Assembly (NCBI RefSeq): GCF_030272705.1
Contig: NZ_JARFYM010000029.1
Location: forward strand, 24,503 to 88,502
Length of the DNA: 64,000 bases
Direction: 5' to 3'
Origin: Rhizobium mayense
Lineage (GTDB): Bacteria; Pseudomonadota; Alphaproteobacteria; Rhizobiales; Rhizobiaceae
Part shown: one piece after another, positions 1 through 9,187 of the stretch
Layout of the letters: every line of letters begins with the position of its first letter
How positions within the stretch are numbered: position 1 is the stretch's first letter
Program-made: the position numbers and the translations under genes
Notes under the pieces: model-generated
Told to the model about the DNA's origin: nothing
Databases searched by the model: none
The model's input: only the letters and a program-made list of their open reading frames with translations

Positions 1-1383
1 AGTGAAAGACGTCGCACAGCGGTCATTTGTTGCCTCCATGTCTTGCAAGGGATTGAGCGCTTCGGGGCTCGGCTGGCGGCAGTTCGACTGGAAAATGTTG
101 GCGACCTCGAATAGGAAGTTCCGGGCGCCCTCATAGAGAATGGTTTTCTTATGCGGGCTGCCCAGGCGGTCGAAGATCGGAAAACCAACCCTCATCAATG
201 GCATGCCCAGCCGCTCGGCCGCCTGACGGCCATGGGAGTGGGTTACAATCAAGTCGCCGCCTGCGTGACGCGTCATGGTCTCGAGATCGGAAAGATCGCC
301 GACCTGCACGGCGTCTGCCGGCACCTTCTGCAGGATAGAGCTGGTGCCGGTGGTCGTCACGGCGGCGACTATTTGAGCGCCCATGCCCTTGAAGAACGTC
401 GCAAGTTGAAAAAGATGGTCTGGCTCCGCGGCAATCGCGATACGCTTGCCGCCAAAATGAAAATGGCCGTCGAGGAGTGCGTCTTGCAACTGCGCGCGGC
501 GGCGGCGCACCGCGGCCGGTATAGGATTGCCGGCGATCATCGCCAACATGGTCATGAAACGGTCGATCGCCTTCATGCCAACGAGCTGCTCGAAGAGAAC
601 ATAAGGCACGCCGGTCTTGGCCTGCAGCGCCGCGGCGGCCCCGCGCATATGCTCGCCAATCGCAACCGCCTGGAAGCAGGTGCCGAGTTCCCGGATTTCC
701 TCGATCTTCGTGCCGCCATAGGTGGTTGGCACCCAACGGTCATCTGGCACCGTACCGTCGAGCGAGCCGGAAATGTCCGGCAGGATTACCGGCTTCAAGC
801 CAAAGTTCTCGACCGTTTCGCGCAGATGCTCGATATCGGCGACCGTTAAGTGCCAACCGGGGAGGATCGCAATCTTCTTCAGGTCACGGGACCGCCCGCC
901 CGGGGTCGTGATGCCTTCGATCAGGGAGGTGACGGCCTTGGCCCAGCCCTCCTCGATCGCCCCGTCGAAATCCGGTGTGCTCGCCAGCACGACCTCGGTA
1001 CCTGCAAGCTCTTGCGCACGCTCCGTCTTGATGTTGGCAAGATCGCCCGCAAAATTTTCGCCGCGGGTTTCCACCAGCGCCGTCGTGCAGATGCCAATCA
1101 GCTTCGGTTTTGCGCGCGTCTTGAGATTAAGGAGCGCCTCTTCCAGATTGCCGGCGCCGCCTAAGATCGTCGCCACTCCGTCCATCGCCGTTGTCTGCAG
1201 GGGAATGGCTTCCTTGAAATGGCGCACAAAGAGTACGAGCGCGAAGCTGGTGCAGCCTTGGCTGCCGTGAAACAGCGGTATCGCACCATCGACGCCGAGA
1301 AACGCCATGGCTGCGCCTAGCGGCTGCGACGATTTCAGCGGATTGACGGCCACCGACTTGGTCTGCGGAAGAATGCATGCCAT
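1..1383 (-). CDS. nifN: Nitrogenase cofactor scaffold subunit NifN, C-terminus cut by window edge
   Basis: NifN pairs with NifE to form the scaffold on which the FeMo-cofactor precursor matures before insertion into NifDK. The ATG lies at 1383 and overlaps the nifE stop codon as TGATG, a sign of translational coupling. The N-terminus has the family pattern: Pro-Leu-Lys-Ser-Ser-Gln-Pro-Leu-Gly-Ala, then a hydrophobic stretch and HGSQGCTS, the cysteine region shared with NifK. The frame stays open for 461 codons to the left edge and ends in ...LNPLQDMEATND..., which I recognise as close to the usual NifN C-terminus, so only a short tail should be missing. Its open end explains why no complete reading frame appears here. 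Last visible gene of the nifHDKEN unit; nifX would be expected next. Assignment is secure. Confidence 0.93.
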   Translation of the reverse strand, partial: MACILPQTKSVAVNPLKSSQPLGAAMAFLGVDGAIPLFHGSQGCTSFALVLFVRHFKEAIPLQTTAMDGVATILGGAGNLEEALLNLKTRAKPKLIGICTTALVETRGENFAGDLANIKTERAQELAGTEVVLASTPDFDGAIEEGWAKAVTSLIEGITTPGGRSRDLKKIAILPGWHLTVADIEHLRETVENFGLKPVILPDISGSLDGTVPDDRWVPTTYGGTKIEEIRELGTCFQAVAIGEHMRGAAAALQAKTGVPYVLFEQLVGMKAIDRFMTMLAMIAGNPIPAAVRRRRAQLQDALLDGHFHFGGKRIAIAAEPDHLFQLATFFKGMGAQIVAAVTTTGTSSILQKVPADAVQVGDLSDLETMTRHAGGDLIVTHSHGRQAAERLGMPLMRVGFPIFDRLGSPHKKTILYEGARNFLFEVANIFQSNCRQPSPEALNPLQDMEATNDRCATSFT

Positions 1384-2957
1384 CAGCTTTCCCCAATACT
1401 TGCGGAAGCCACCGGCGATAGTGCCGACGACGGTCTTGAGAGCTGGAAGGCTTCCGTGTCACTGTGCGCGCTTGGCACTCCTTCCTCGATTGCAGGCTGG
1501 CATTCCCAGGGCGCCGGCTCCCGCACCGCACTCCAGATCGGATTGTGAAGAGCAAGATCGATCTGACGCACGAGCTCCACCATTCCGTCATAGCCGGCAT
1601 AGGGGTGGTGGCGTTCCTGGTTGATATCGAGCCAAGGCGTTTTGGCCTTCAGCGCGACGAATTGCGTGCGTCCGCCCGACAACATGATGTCGGCCTTGCG
1701 TTCCGCGAGAAAGTCATAAAGGTCGCTCGGCCGCATCGATTCGAATATATGGTTGTCGTCCTTCAGGATCTGTTTGATGCGCTCCTTGTCTTCGGCCGTC
1801 GATTTCTTGGTCGAGGTGCCGACAATTTCGACGCCGATCTCCATCAGCGCATGGGCGACGGACCAGGCCTTCACGCCGCCTGTGTTGAGCAGCACGCGCT
1901 TGCCTTGAAGCCTCGGCCGGTATGCCGCGAGCTTCTTCCACGCAATCGCCTCCTGCTCTGCGATCAGCGCCTCGGTGCGCTGAAGAATTTCGGGATCGGC
2001 GCCCTTCTTCACGAGCAGCTCAGCGACCTGCCGCAGGGATTGCGAAGTGTCGGTGATGCCGTAGAAGGAACCTTCGAAGAACGGAATATCCCAGAGTTCC
2101 TCCATCTTGCGGGCAAGATTGATGAGTGCGGTCGAGCACACCATCATGGCTGCCCGTGCACGATGGGCGGAGGCAATGTCACGATAGCGCGCATCACCGG
2201 GAATGCAGGCGCGCACGCGGATGCCGAGTCGGTCAAGGAGCGGCTTTACCAGCCAGAACTCACCGGAGAGGTTGAATTCGCCGAGGATATTAATGTCGTA
2301 GGGGCCGGCATCGTCGGGCTCCGCCGTGCCGATGACATGATCGAGCAGCGCCTCGCCGGCGAGCTTGTTGCCGAGGTTCTTGGAGCCGGCGAAGCCCGGC
2401 GCATTGACCGGCACCACCGGCAAGCCGAATTTTTCCGCAGCGCGTCTGCAGACGGCTTCGATATCGTCGCCGATCAGTGCCGTGACGCAGGTCGAATAGA
2501 CGAAGATCGCCGGCGGCGCATAGGTCTCCTTGATCTCGCGGATCGCCTTGAACAGTTTCCGCTCGCCGTGGCCCATCACCACGTCGAGTTCCGTAAGATC
2601 GGTGGTGAAGCTCGTGCGCCACAGCGTTGGACCAGACGAAGCCGTGCCGCGGTTGTCCCAGGAATTGCCTTCGCAGGCGAGCGGCGCATGGATCAGATGT
2701 GCGACGTCGGTGATCGGCTGCAGCACGATCTTGGCGCCATCGAAAGCGCAGCCGCCGGCTGCCGCGCCGGGAGTGAGCGGCTTCGAACAGCCCTTCTTGC
2801 GCACGCTGTCGTCTTTGCCGCGGTTCATCTCGCAGGCGGGCTCGTCGAAGACCTCTTGGATCTTGGCATCGAGCGAGCGCCTTGCGCCGGTTTGAGAGGC
2901 CGATCGCAAGACGTCGGGGGTGCCAAGCGGGTCTTTGCTGTTAGCGCGTGAGGTCAT
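1383..2957 (-). CDS. nifE: Nitrogenase cofactor scaffold subunit NifE
   Basis: NifE forms the NifEN scaffold for FeMo-cofactor assembly with NifN. Family landmarks are present: KKGCSKPLTPG with a conserved Cys, GGCAFDGAK, the ACEGNSWDNRG block, FVYSTCVTALIGDDI, and the C-terminal HPYAGYDGMVELVRQID. The chosen ATG at 2957 overlaps the nifK stop by 17 bases; a GTG at 2975 in frame is an alternative, and neither has a strong ribosome site, so coupling to nifK translation is likely. The protein (524 aa from this start) carries about 18 residues ahead of the usual start region (LDAKIQEVFDEP) and a Ser/Ala-rich C-terminal tail beyond the family core. Cotranscribed with nifK upstream and nifN downstream. 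Confidence 0.95.
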   Translation of the reverse strand: MTSRANSKDPLGTPDVLRSASQTGARRSLDAKIQEVFDEPACEMNRGKDDSVRKKGCSKPLTPGAAAGGCAFDGAKIVLQPITDVAHLIHAPLACEGNSWDNRGTASSGPTLWRTSFTTDLTELDVVMGHGERKLFKAIREIKETYAPPAIFVYSTCVTALIGDDIEAVCRRAAEKFGLPVVPVNAPGFAGSKNLGNKLAGEALLDHVIGTAEPDDAGPYDINILGEFNLSGEFWLVKPLLDRLGIRVRACIPGDARYRDIASAHRARAAMMVCSTALINLARKMEELWDIPFFEGSFYGITDTSQSLRQVAELLVKKGADPEILQRTEALIAEQEAIAWKKLAAYRPRLQGKRVLLNTGGVKAWSVAHALMEIGVEIVGTSTKKSTAEDKERIKQILKDDNHIFESMRPSDLYDFLAERKADIMLSGGRTQFVALKAKTPWLDINQERHHPYAGYDGMVELVRQIDLALHNPIWSAVREPAPWECQPAIEEGVPSAHSDTEAFQLSRPSSALSPVASASIGES

Positions 2958-4482
2958 AGGAATAATCCGTGACACCTATTTTGCTCGTCTCGCGGTCAAG
3001 CTTGTCGAAGATCGTGTCGAGGATCGTCGTTAAGACACGCAGCCCCCCCTGGTAGCCCATCAGCGGAAAGCGATGATGATGGTGCCGGTCGAAAATCGGA
3101 AACGTCAGGCGGATCAGCGGCGTGCCGGTGTCGCGCTCCAGATATTTGCCATAGGAATTGCCGATCAGCAGGTCCACCGGTTCGGTGAAGAGCAGCGAGC
3201 GCAGCGCCCAGAGGTCCTTACCCGCCCAGACCTTGGCATCCTTTCCGAAAGGCGAAGATGCGAACAATTCCTTCATCTCGCGTTCCCAAGCGGATGTGCC
3301 GTTGGTGGCCAGGCAATGGATCGGCTCGCCGCCGGTCTCCATGACGAACCGGGCTACCGCATAGACGAAATCGGGATCGCCGTAGATCGCGTATTTCTTA
3401 CCGTGCAGCCAGGCCTGGCTGTCCGCCATGGCGTCGACAAGCCGGCCGCGCTCCAAGCCGATAGTCGAAGGGATTTCCTTGCCGGAAATCTCCGAGATTT
3501 TCATCAGCAATTCGTCGGTCGCGTTGACGCCAAGCGGATAGTGGAAGGAGGCCGTCGTCTGCCCGAGCTCATTGCAATATTCCAACGTCTTACGGGTATT
3601 GTAGTGCTGCAGCGACAGCGTCGCTTCGGCATCGAGCGCGTCCTTGACGTGTTCGATGGTCGTGCCGCCGTCATACATGCGGTACATGCCGTCCGACGGG
3701 GTATCGAACTGATCGGAGGCGTCCTGAATGAGCGTATACGACACGTCCATGAGGTCGAGCAGGCGCTTGAGCTCGCGGTTGTTGCCGACACAGAAGCCGT
3801 CGAATCCTGGAACGATGTTGATGGTTCCATTGAATTCCTTTCGCTCCCTGCCCTTCCAGAAATGCTCCAGAATGCCCTTGACCATCCCGTCATAACCATC
3901 GACGTGGCTGCCGACGAAGGCGGGGGTGTGGGCGAACGGAACATCCAGGTTCGCGGGGACCGAGCCTTCGCTCTTGGCGTTTTCGATGAAGCCATGCAAA
4001 TCGTCGCCGATCACCTCCGCCATGCAGGTGGTCGAGACGGCAATCATCGTCGGATCGTAGAGCGCGTAGGTATTGGCAAGCCCATCGACCATGTTCTTCA
4101 GTCCGCCGAATACCGCCGCGTCCTCGGTCATCGAGGACGAAACCGCCGACGCGGGCTCCTTGAAATGTCGCGATAGGTGCGACCGGTAATAGGCAACGCA
4201 GCCCTGGCTGCCATGGACGAAGGACATGGTCCGCTCGAAGCCCGCGGCCGCGAATACGGCGCCGAGCGGCTGGCAGGCTTTGGCGGGGTTCACAACGAGG
4301 GCTTCGCGGGCCAGATTTTTTTCCCTGTATTCCCAGGTCTTGGTGAACTCGCTTTGATCGGCAACGATCTCGTCCGGGTGCGGGCATTCGAAATTCAGCT
4401 TCTTTTCGGCGAGCATCCGTCTGTATTCCGGCTCGCGGAACAGGGGCGCGTGGTCGAGAATTTTTTCGGCCGACTGCGGCAT
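2941..4482 (-). CDS. nifK: Nitrogenase MoFe protein beta chain NifK
   Basis: Beta subunit of the MoFe protein; with NifD it holds the P-cluster at the subunit interface. The cluster cysteines lie in expected contexts: NPAKACQPLGAVFAAAGF, VHGSQGCVAYYRSHLSRHF and STTCMAEVIGDDLHGF. The frame is open further upstream, but the start at 4482 (MPQSAEKILDHAPLF) is preceded by a clear AAAGGTGA ribosome site and matches the usual rhizobial N-terminus, giving 513 aa, normal for the family. Lies 123 bases after nifD, with a hairpin in that gap, and overlaps nifE. No internal damage seen. Confidence 0.97.
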   Translation of the reverse strand: MPQSAEKILDHAPLFREPEYRRMLAEKKLNFECPHPDEIVADQSEFTKTWEYREKNLAREALVVNPAKACQPLGAVFAAAGFERTMSFVHGSQGCVAYYRSHLSRHFKEPASAVSSSMTEDAAVFGGLKNMVDGLANTYALYDPTMIAVSTTCMAEVIGDDLHGFIENAKSEGSVPANLDVPFAHTPAFVGSHVDGYDGMVKGILEHFWKGRERKEFNGTINIVPGFDGFCVGNNRELKRLLDLMDVSYTLIQDASDQFDTPSDGMYRMYDGGTTIEHVKDALDAEATLSLQHYNTRKTLEYCNELGQTTASFHYPLGVNATDELLMKISEISGKEIPSTIGLERGRLVDAMADSQAWLHGKKYAIYGDPDFVYAVARFVMETGGEPIHCLATNGTSAWEREMKELFASSPFGKDAKVWAGKDLWALRSLLFTEPVDLLIGNSYGKYLERDTGTPLIRLTFPIFDRHHHHRFPLMGYQGGLRVLTTILDTIFDKLDRETSKIGVTDYSYDLTR

Positions 4483-4569
4483 GGTAATCACCTTTCTTTT
4501 CATCGTGCCGCACCGGTGGCGGCAAAGGGACGTCATCTTTCAGGTGTGCGGATCAAGTCCGACAGGAGA

Positions 4570-4603
4570 GCCTGGCCTGCCCCTGCTCCAAGACAGGCCA
4601 GGC
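4570..4603 (-). other. Hairpin between nifD and nifK
   Basis: The arms GCCTGGCCTG and CAGGCCAGGC are perfect complements of 10 bp around a 14-base loop, in the 123-base gap after nifD. There is no following U-run in the nif transcript direction, so it looks like an mRNA stability or stoichiometry element rather than a terminator. Function is inferred. Confidence 0.6.
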
Positions 4604-4605
4604 CC

Positions 4606-6108
4606 TCATTCGGCCGCAACCGCCTCAGCCGGCGCGGCCTTTTTTTTCCAGGGGGCGTCGTAGAGATCCCAGACTGGATTATTGATGGCGAGATCCATGT
4701 CCTTGGCGAAGATCGCAAAGCCGTCGTAGCCATGATACGGGCCGGAGTAATCCCACGAATGCATCTGTCGGAACGGGATGCCCATCTTCTGCACCGGGTA
4801 CTTTTCTTTGATACCGGAGCCAACGAGATCGGGACGAATTCCCTCGATGAACTTTTCCAGTTCGTAACCGCTCACGTCGTCATAGATGAGCGTGCCTTTT
4901 TTTACGTAGTGGCCGGTGCGCTGATAGTCGTCGTTATGGCCGAACTCGTAGCCTGTGCCGACGATCTCCATGCCGAGATCCTCGTAGGCCGTGACCACGT
5001 GACGAGGGCGCAAACCGCCGATGTAGAGCATCACCGTCTTGCCTTCGAGGCGCGGCCGGTATTTGGCGATGACGGCATCGACCAAAGGCCGGTACTTGGC
5101 GATGACTCTTTCGGTCTTTTCCTCGATTTCCGGCCCGAAATGCTTGGCAATCTTGCGCAGGGAGGCTTCGATCTGCGAGGGACCAAAGAAATTATATTCC
5201 ATCCACGGGATGCCGTATTTTTCCTCCATGTGCCGGCAGATGTAGTTCATCGACCGATAGCAGTGGATGAGGTTGAGCTTGGCCTTGGGCGCACGCTCCA
5301 CTTCGGCAAGCGTGGCATCTCCCGACCAGTTGCCGACCACGCGCAACCCCATCTCCTCCAGGAGGATGCGCGTGGCCCAGGCGTCGCCGCCGATATTGTA
5401 ATCACCGACAACATTGATGTCGTAGGGACCCGCCTCGAACTCGACATCCGTCTTCTCAAAAACCCAGTCGCGGATGGAATCGTTGGCGATATGATGGCCA
5501 AGGGATTGCGATACGCCGCGGAAGCCCTCGCAGCGCACCGGTACGATCGTCTTTTCGTATTCGCTCGCCTTCTTGCGCGACACCGCCTCGATGTCGTCGC
5601 CAATCAGACCGATCGGGCATTCGGACTGGACGGTGACGCCTTTGTTCAGCGGAAATAATTCCTGGATCTCGTCAATGATCTTTTCCAGCCGCTTGTCGCC
5701 GCCAAAAACGATGTCTTTTTCCTGGAAGTCGGAGGTGAACTGCATCGTCACGAAGGTGTCGATCCCCGTCGTGCCGACGTAGTAATTGCGACGCTGCGAC
5801 CAGGAATATTGGCCGCAACCGACGGGCCCATGTGAGATATGGACCATATCCTTGATCGGACCCCACACGACACCTTTGGATCCGGCATAGGCGCAGCCGC
5901 GGATCGTCATGACGCCCGGAATGGATTTGATGTTCGATTTGACGCTGCATTCGGAAATGACGTTGTCCTCCTCGTCGGCCCCGTCTCTCCCCGTTGCAAC
6001 ACTGAGGTGCTTGTTGCGGCGCTTGGCCGCTTTGTCCGGATACTGCGACAGCACGTCCGCGATGAGCTTTTCATGCAAAGCGCCGTCATTCTCGTAGTCG
6101 AGGCTCAT
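4606..6108 (-). CDS. nifD: Nitrogenase MoFe protein alpha chain NifD
   Basis: Alpha subunit of the MoFe protein, which carries the FeMo-cofactor where dinitrogen is reduced. P-cluster ligand contexts are visible: IRGCAYAGSKGVVWGP, HGPVGCGQYSW and QSECPIGLIGDDI. The FeMo-co Cys lies in the LIHCYRSMNYI block and the cofactor His in MHSWDYSGPYHGYDG. Length 500 aa is normal. The tail is lysine/alanine-rich. The start at 6108 gives the expected MSLDYENDGALHEKL. Second gene of the nifH-promoter transcript, 106 bases after nifH, with a GC-rich hairpin in the gap. Confidence 0.97.
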   Translation of the reverse strand: MSLDYENDGALHEKLIADVLSQYPDKAAKRRNKHLSVATGRDGADEEDNVISECSVKSNIKSIPGVMTIRGCAYAGSKGVVWGPIKDMVHISHGPVGCGQYSWSQRRNYYVGTTGIDTFVTMQFTSDFQEKDIVFGGDKRLEKIIDEIQELFPLNKGVTVQSECPIGLIGDDIEAVSRKKASEYEKTIVPVRCEGFRGVSQSLGHHIANDSIRDWVFEKTDVEFEAGPYDINVVGDYNIGGDAWATRILLEEMGLRVVGNWSGDATLAEVERAPKAKLNLIHCYRSMNYICRHMEEKYGIPWMEYNFFGPSQIEASLRKIAKHFGPEIEEKTERVIAKYRPLVDAVIAKYRPRLEGKTVMLYIGGLRPRHVVTAYEDLGMEIVGTGYEFGHNDDYQRTGHYVKKGTLIYDDVSGYELEKFIEGIRPDLVGSGIKEKYPVQKMGIPFRQMHSWDYSGPYHGYDGFAIFAKDMDLAINNPVWDLYDAPWKKKAAPAEAVAAE

Positions 6109-6168
6109 TGGGCCTGCCCTCTTTTAAGGTTCGGTTGATGCCGCGCGCAAAGGCGCGTTCTCGGGGAA

Positions 6169-6199
6169 GGACGCGCCGGGTTGGGGCGCCGGCGCGTCC
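6169..6199 (-). other. GC-rich hairpin between nifH and nifD
   Basis: Perfect 11-bp inverted repeat (GGACGCGCCGG with CCGGCGCGTCC) around a 9-base loop, just after the nifH stop on the transcribed strand. In other diazotrophs a stem-loop here is known to keep nifH mRNA more abundant than nifDK; the same role is inferred. Confidence 0.65.
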
Positions 6200-6214
6200 T
6201 GTCGAAAGCGGCAG

Positions 6215-7108
6215 TTAGTGGGCGGCCGCCACCTTCGATTCCTTGGCCTGAAGTTCGGCAAGCATCTGCTCGTCGGTCTTCATGATGCCGAAGTCGAGCA
6301 GCATGTCCTCGAGCTCTTCCATGGTGATCGGGGTCGGGACGGTCCCTTGACCCGAATTGGCGTGAATCTTCTCAGCCAGTGTGCGATATTCTCCGGCCTG
6401 TTTGGACTCCGGCGCATACTGGATGACTGTCATTTTCCTGAGTTCGGCGTGCTGGACGATGTTGTCGCGCGGCACGAAGTGAATGAGCTTGGAATTGAGC
6501 CTGGAAGCCAGCGCCTCGGCGAGGTCGACTTCGCGGTCCGTCTGACGCTCGTTGCAGATCAGACCGCCGAGCCGCACGCCGCCTGCATGGGCATATTTCA
6601 AGATGCCCTTGGCAATGTTGTTTGCCGCATAAAGCGCCATCATTTCGCCGGACATGACGATGTAGATTTCCTGGGCCTTGTTCTCGCGGATCGGCATGGC
6701 AAAGCCGCCGCACACCACGTCGCCGAGCACGTCATAGGAGACATAGTCGACATTGTCGTAGGCGCCGTTTTCCTCGAGGAAGTTGATGGAGGTGATGACG
6801 CCACGACCGGCGCAACCAACGCCCGGCTCCGGGCCGCCGGACTCCACGCACTTGATGCCTTTATATCCGATTTTGAGCACGTCCTCGAGTTCGAGGTCTT
6901 CCACCGAACCTTCCTCTGCCGCCAGATGCAGGACGGTGTCCTGCGCCTTCGAGTTCAGGATCAGCCGGGTGGAGTCGGCTTTGGGATCGCAGCCGACGAT
7001 GAGGATCTGCTGCCCGAGATCGACGAGGGCCGCGAGCGTATTTTGGGAGGTGGTGGACTTGCCGATGCCCCCCTTGCCGTAGAATGCGATTTGACGCAAA
7101 GCTGACAT
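6215..7108 (-). CDS. nifH: Nitrogenase iron protein NifH
   Basis: Dinitrogenase reductase: an ATP-dependent [4Fe-4S] homodimer that passes electrons to NifDK and is also needed for FeMo-co assembly. The P-loop GKGGIGKST is at residues 11-19; the two cluster cysteines are in GVGCAGRGV and VVCGGFAMPIRE. The frame is open upstream, but the ATG at 7108 (MSALRQIAFYGKGG) follows an AGGAAGG ribosome site and gives the normal 297 aa. First gene of nifHDKEN, preceded by a sigma-54 promoter about 70 bases upstream and a NifA site further up. Confidence 0.98.
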   Translation of the reverse strand: MSALRQIAFYGKGGIGKSTTSQNTLAALVDLGQQILIVGCDPKADSTRLILNSKAQDTVLHLAAEEGSVEDLELEDVLKIGYKGIKCVESGGPEPGVGCAGRGVITSINFLEENGAYDNVDYVSYDVLGDVVCGGFAMPIRENKAQEIYIVMSGEMMALYAANNIAKGILKYAHAGGVRLGGLICNERQTDREVDLAEALASRLNSKLIHFVPRDNIVQHAELRKMTVIQYAPESKQAGEYRTLAEKIHANSGQGTVPTPITMEELEDMLLDFGIMKTDEQMLAELQAKESKVAAAH

Positions 7109-7178
7109 GTTGCCTTCCTTCTTTCGTTCCATCCATCGCGGAATAGGTCGGCAGCTCGCGCCGCCCGCAGGCAAGTGT

Positions 7179-7194
7179 TTCAAAACTCGTGCCA
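7179..7194 (-). promoter_or_regulatory. Sigma-54 promoter of nifHDKEN
   Basis: On the minus strand TGGCAC, five bases, TTGAA fits the -24/-12 consensus (TGGCAC-N5-TTGCA) with one mismatch in the -12 element and keeps the 10-base GG-to-GC spacing. It sits upstream of nifH and downstream of a NifA-type site. Confidence 0.85.
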
Positions 7195-7283
7195 ATGTGG
7201 CGGTCGATTGGAAGGAAAACTCTCTTGGTTGTTTTTCAGCTATTTAGTCTGAAGCAAATAAGAGATCGGAGTGGACAAGCCTG

Positions 7284-7299
7284 TGTCGCGGGTCCGACA
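7284..7299. promoter_or_regulatory. NifA upstream activator site of nifH
   Basis: Exact TGT-N10-ACA (TGT CGCGGGTCCG ACA), about 90 bases upstream of the -24 element of nifH. This is the established NifA enhancer motif. Confidence 0.85.
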
Positions 7300-7582
7300 A
7301 ATCGGACGCAAGGTGTCGGAGGCCTTACCTGAGACCGATAAAGGCTGGCGATCGGGGAGTGCCACAGGTTGGCAGCGACCAGCAGCAGAATCAGCCAGCT
7401 TCGCGTTCCTCATGGAAGACGAGGCGTAGCGTGCGATCTCCATTCGTATCACGTGGAGCGGCAAAACGCGGACATCTGCATGAGCACGGCAATCGTCTTG
7501 CCGGCCGTCGAGTGCAGGCTGAGACACCAGCACTATTCGCCGGCTTTGCGCACGTCGCAGCTGCGTGAAACGAGCAATGCTT

Positions 7583-8557
7583 TTACCCGGCTGAGACTTT
7601 GAAACGACCGGGCTTAGTTCTCGGAGCGCTTTGATGTTCCGTGGCGCGCGGCGAAACCATGCGAGCCCCCTCCTGCATTAACGTCTCCCGCATCCAGAGG
7701 CTTGCCGGATCGGTGTTGTGAAGCGCGGGCCATTGGACGGCCTCTGTCAATGCGGGGATCGGCAGCGGGAGCTCGACGATCCGCAGGGGCGTCGTTTTTG
7801 CACAATATTGCGCCAGCCGCAGAGGCATGGTCCCAATGCGGTTGGTACCCGACAACATGGGTGGGATCATGCTGAAGGACTGTACGACGACCTCAACACG
7901 TCTCTTGAAACCGTGCTCGTGCAAATACCACTCGTCGATGGCCGGCTTGCGCGTATTTCCGAACTTGACCGCAACATGGCCCATCGACATGTATTGCTCG
8001 AATGTAAATGGCTCGGACAGCTGTTTGTTCGTCCCGCAGGTTACGCACACGAATATATCGTCAAACAGTGCGGCATGCGGATGTTTCGACATGAACACTT
8101 CCGGCATAATCAGAAAGTCGACATCGCCGCGCCGGAGGAGCTCCTCGAAATCGTCGGAAACTGGCAGAAATTCGAAGCTGACGCCGGGAGCCTCCCGCGC
8201 CACGCGCTCAACGACCATTTCAAAAAACACAAGCGTGACGTAGTCGGAGAGGATGATCCTGAAGCAACGATCAGATTGAGCGGGATCAAACGGCTCCCAG
8301 GAAATAATGGAGAGCTGGATATATAACAAAGCCTCGCGGACTGGCGAGGCGAGCCTTTCCGCCCGCGGCGTTGGGACAAGTTCACGGCCAGCCATCGTAA
8401 AGAGCTCGTCGCGGAAATATGTCCGCAGCCGGGCGACGGCCGCGCTCATTGCCGGCTGGCTGAGATTGATGCTGCGTGCGGCTGCCGTGAGGTTACGCTC
8501 GGTCATGAGCGCGTCAAGCACGACGAGGAGATTTAGATCAAGGCCTTTAAAACGCAT
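7583..8557 (-). CDS. nodD: LysR-type nodulation regulator NodD
   Basis: Flavonoid-responsive activator of nod genes that binds nod boxes. The N-terminal winged HTH (about residues 17-60) reads MTERNLTAAARSINLSQPAM followed by SAAVARLRTYFRDELF, the NodD signature; the MRFKGLDLNLLVVLDALM N-terminus is typical. The start at 8557 follows GAAGGA; an in-frame ATG four codons earlier is less well placed. Length 324 aa is normal for NodD. It is divergent from a nod box 11 bases away and lies 12 kb from no other nod gene on this side. Which nodD paralogue it is cannot be told from sequence alone; strains of this type often carry several. Confidence 0.93.
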   Translation of the reverse strand: MRFKGLDLNLLVVLDALMTERNLTAAARSINLSQPAMSAAVARLRTYFRDELFTMAGRELVPTPRAERLASPVREALLYIQLSIISWEPFDPAQSDRCFRIILSDYVTLVFFEMVVERVAREAPGVSFEFLPVSDDFEELLRRGDVDFLIMPEVFMSKHPHAALFDDIFVCVTCGTNKQLSEPFTFEQYMSMGHVAVKFGNTRKPAIDEWYLHEHGFKRRVEVVVQSFSMIPPMLSGTNRIGTMPLRLAQYCAKTTPLRIVELPLPIPALTEAVQWPALHNTDPASLWMRETLMQEGARMVSPRATEHQSAPRTKPGRFKVSAG

Positions 8558-8566
8558 GTTTTCCTT

Positions 8567-8614
8567 CATCCATAGCGTGGACGCATGCCATCCATGCTAT
8601 CGATCATCATGCCC
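8567..8614 (+). promoter_or_regulatory. Nod box adjacent to nodD (degenerate 3' half)
   Basis: Contains two ATC-N9-GAT-type NodD half-sites: ATC-N9-GAC from 8568 and ATC-N9-GAT from 8590, 22 bases apart, the same spacing as in the nod box at 9140. The 5' half (ATCCATAGCGTGGACG) is good, the 3' AT-rich half (expected TTTTACCAATC) is poorly conserved. It faces the plus strand, away from nodD. It could serve nodD autoregulation or be a worn promoter. Confidence 0.6.
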
Positions 8615-8615
8615 A

Positions 8616-9139
8616 TTGAAAGAATATAAATTGGCCGAAATCAAGTAGATCGAGTGCACATTTGCGTGGGGGTTCGGCCGAAACGATCGGATGCCGGTCT
8701 GCGAGTTTGTATCAGGTCTGCCTCGTTGGGCCTTTCGAGAGGTCGCTTATCAAGGCACGGCTCCGGACATTGCGAGGTGGGGCTAAAATTTCGAACCAAG
8801 CCAGAACCTTGACATTAAAGGTCTCCGGCCCCACGCGATTGCCGGAAAACATTCGCTTCGTTACGCCAAGAATGCCGGCGAGATCGTGACAAACCGGCGC
8901 GGGAGAACATACCAACTGCCGCTTCAGCAAAACGGTTCCCCAAAGGGGTTGATCACCGAGAGCGCGTTCAGGGAAAATCTAGGACCCGCTCTATCCACCG
9001 CTCCTAAACGCCTGGGCTATCTGATATTCGGCGGGGATCTTCAACAAGAAAATGCCATGCCCAAACGCCGGTGTCGCTTGGCATCACGCGTAGATAGCAG
9101 TCCGCGGTAACCTTCCAATCGTGGAGCTATGTCTAGATT
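8616..9139. other. Gene-poor stretch between two nod boxes
   Basis: Only short frames with no recognisable protein similarity and no strong ribosome site. No repeat or promoter was recognised. It may be the remnant of a gene once served by the first nod box. Confidence 0.4.
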
Positions 9140-9187
9140 TATCCATGTCGTGAATGAGCTCCATCCAAACAATCCATTTGCCAAGCC
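9140..9187 (+). promoter_or_regulatory. Nod box
   Basis: Reads ATCCATGTCGTGAATG, then CATCCAAACAATCCATTT and GCCAAGCC. This follows the nod-box consensus closely, including the highly conserved ATCNAAACAATC core (here ATCCAAACAATC). It faces the plus strand toward the dioxygenase-like gene at 9657. Confidence 0.85.

Noticed and set aside
1464..5658. Long plus-strand frames (1464-2951, 3073-4176, 4177-5658) opposite nifEKD
   Set aside because: High-GC antisense shadows: they mirror the codon structure of nifE, nifK and nifD, have no domain or ribosome site, and the minus-strand genes are certain.
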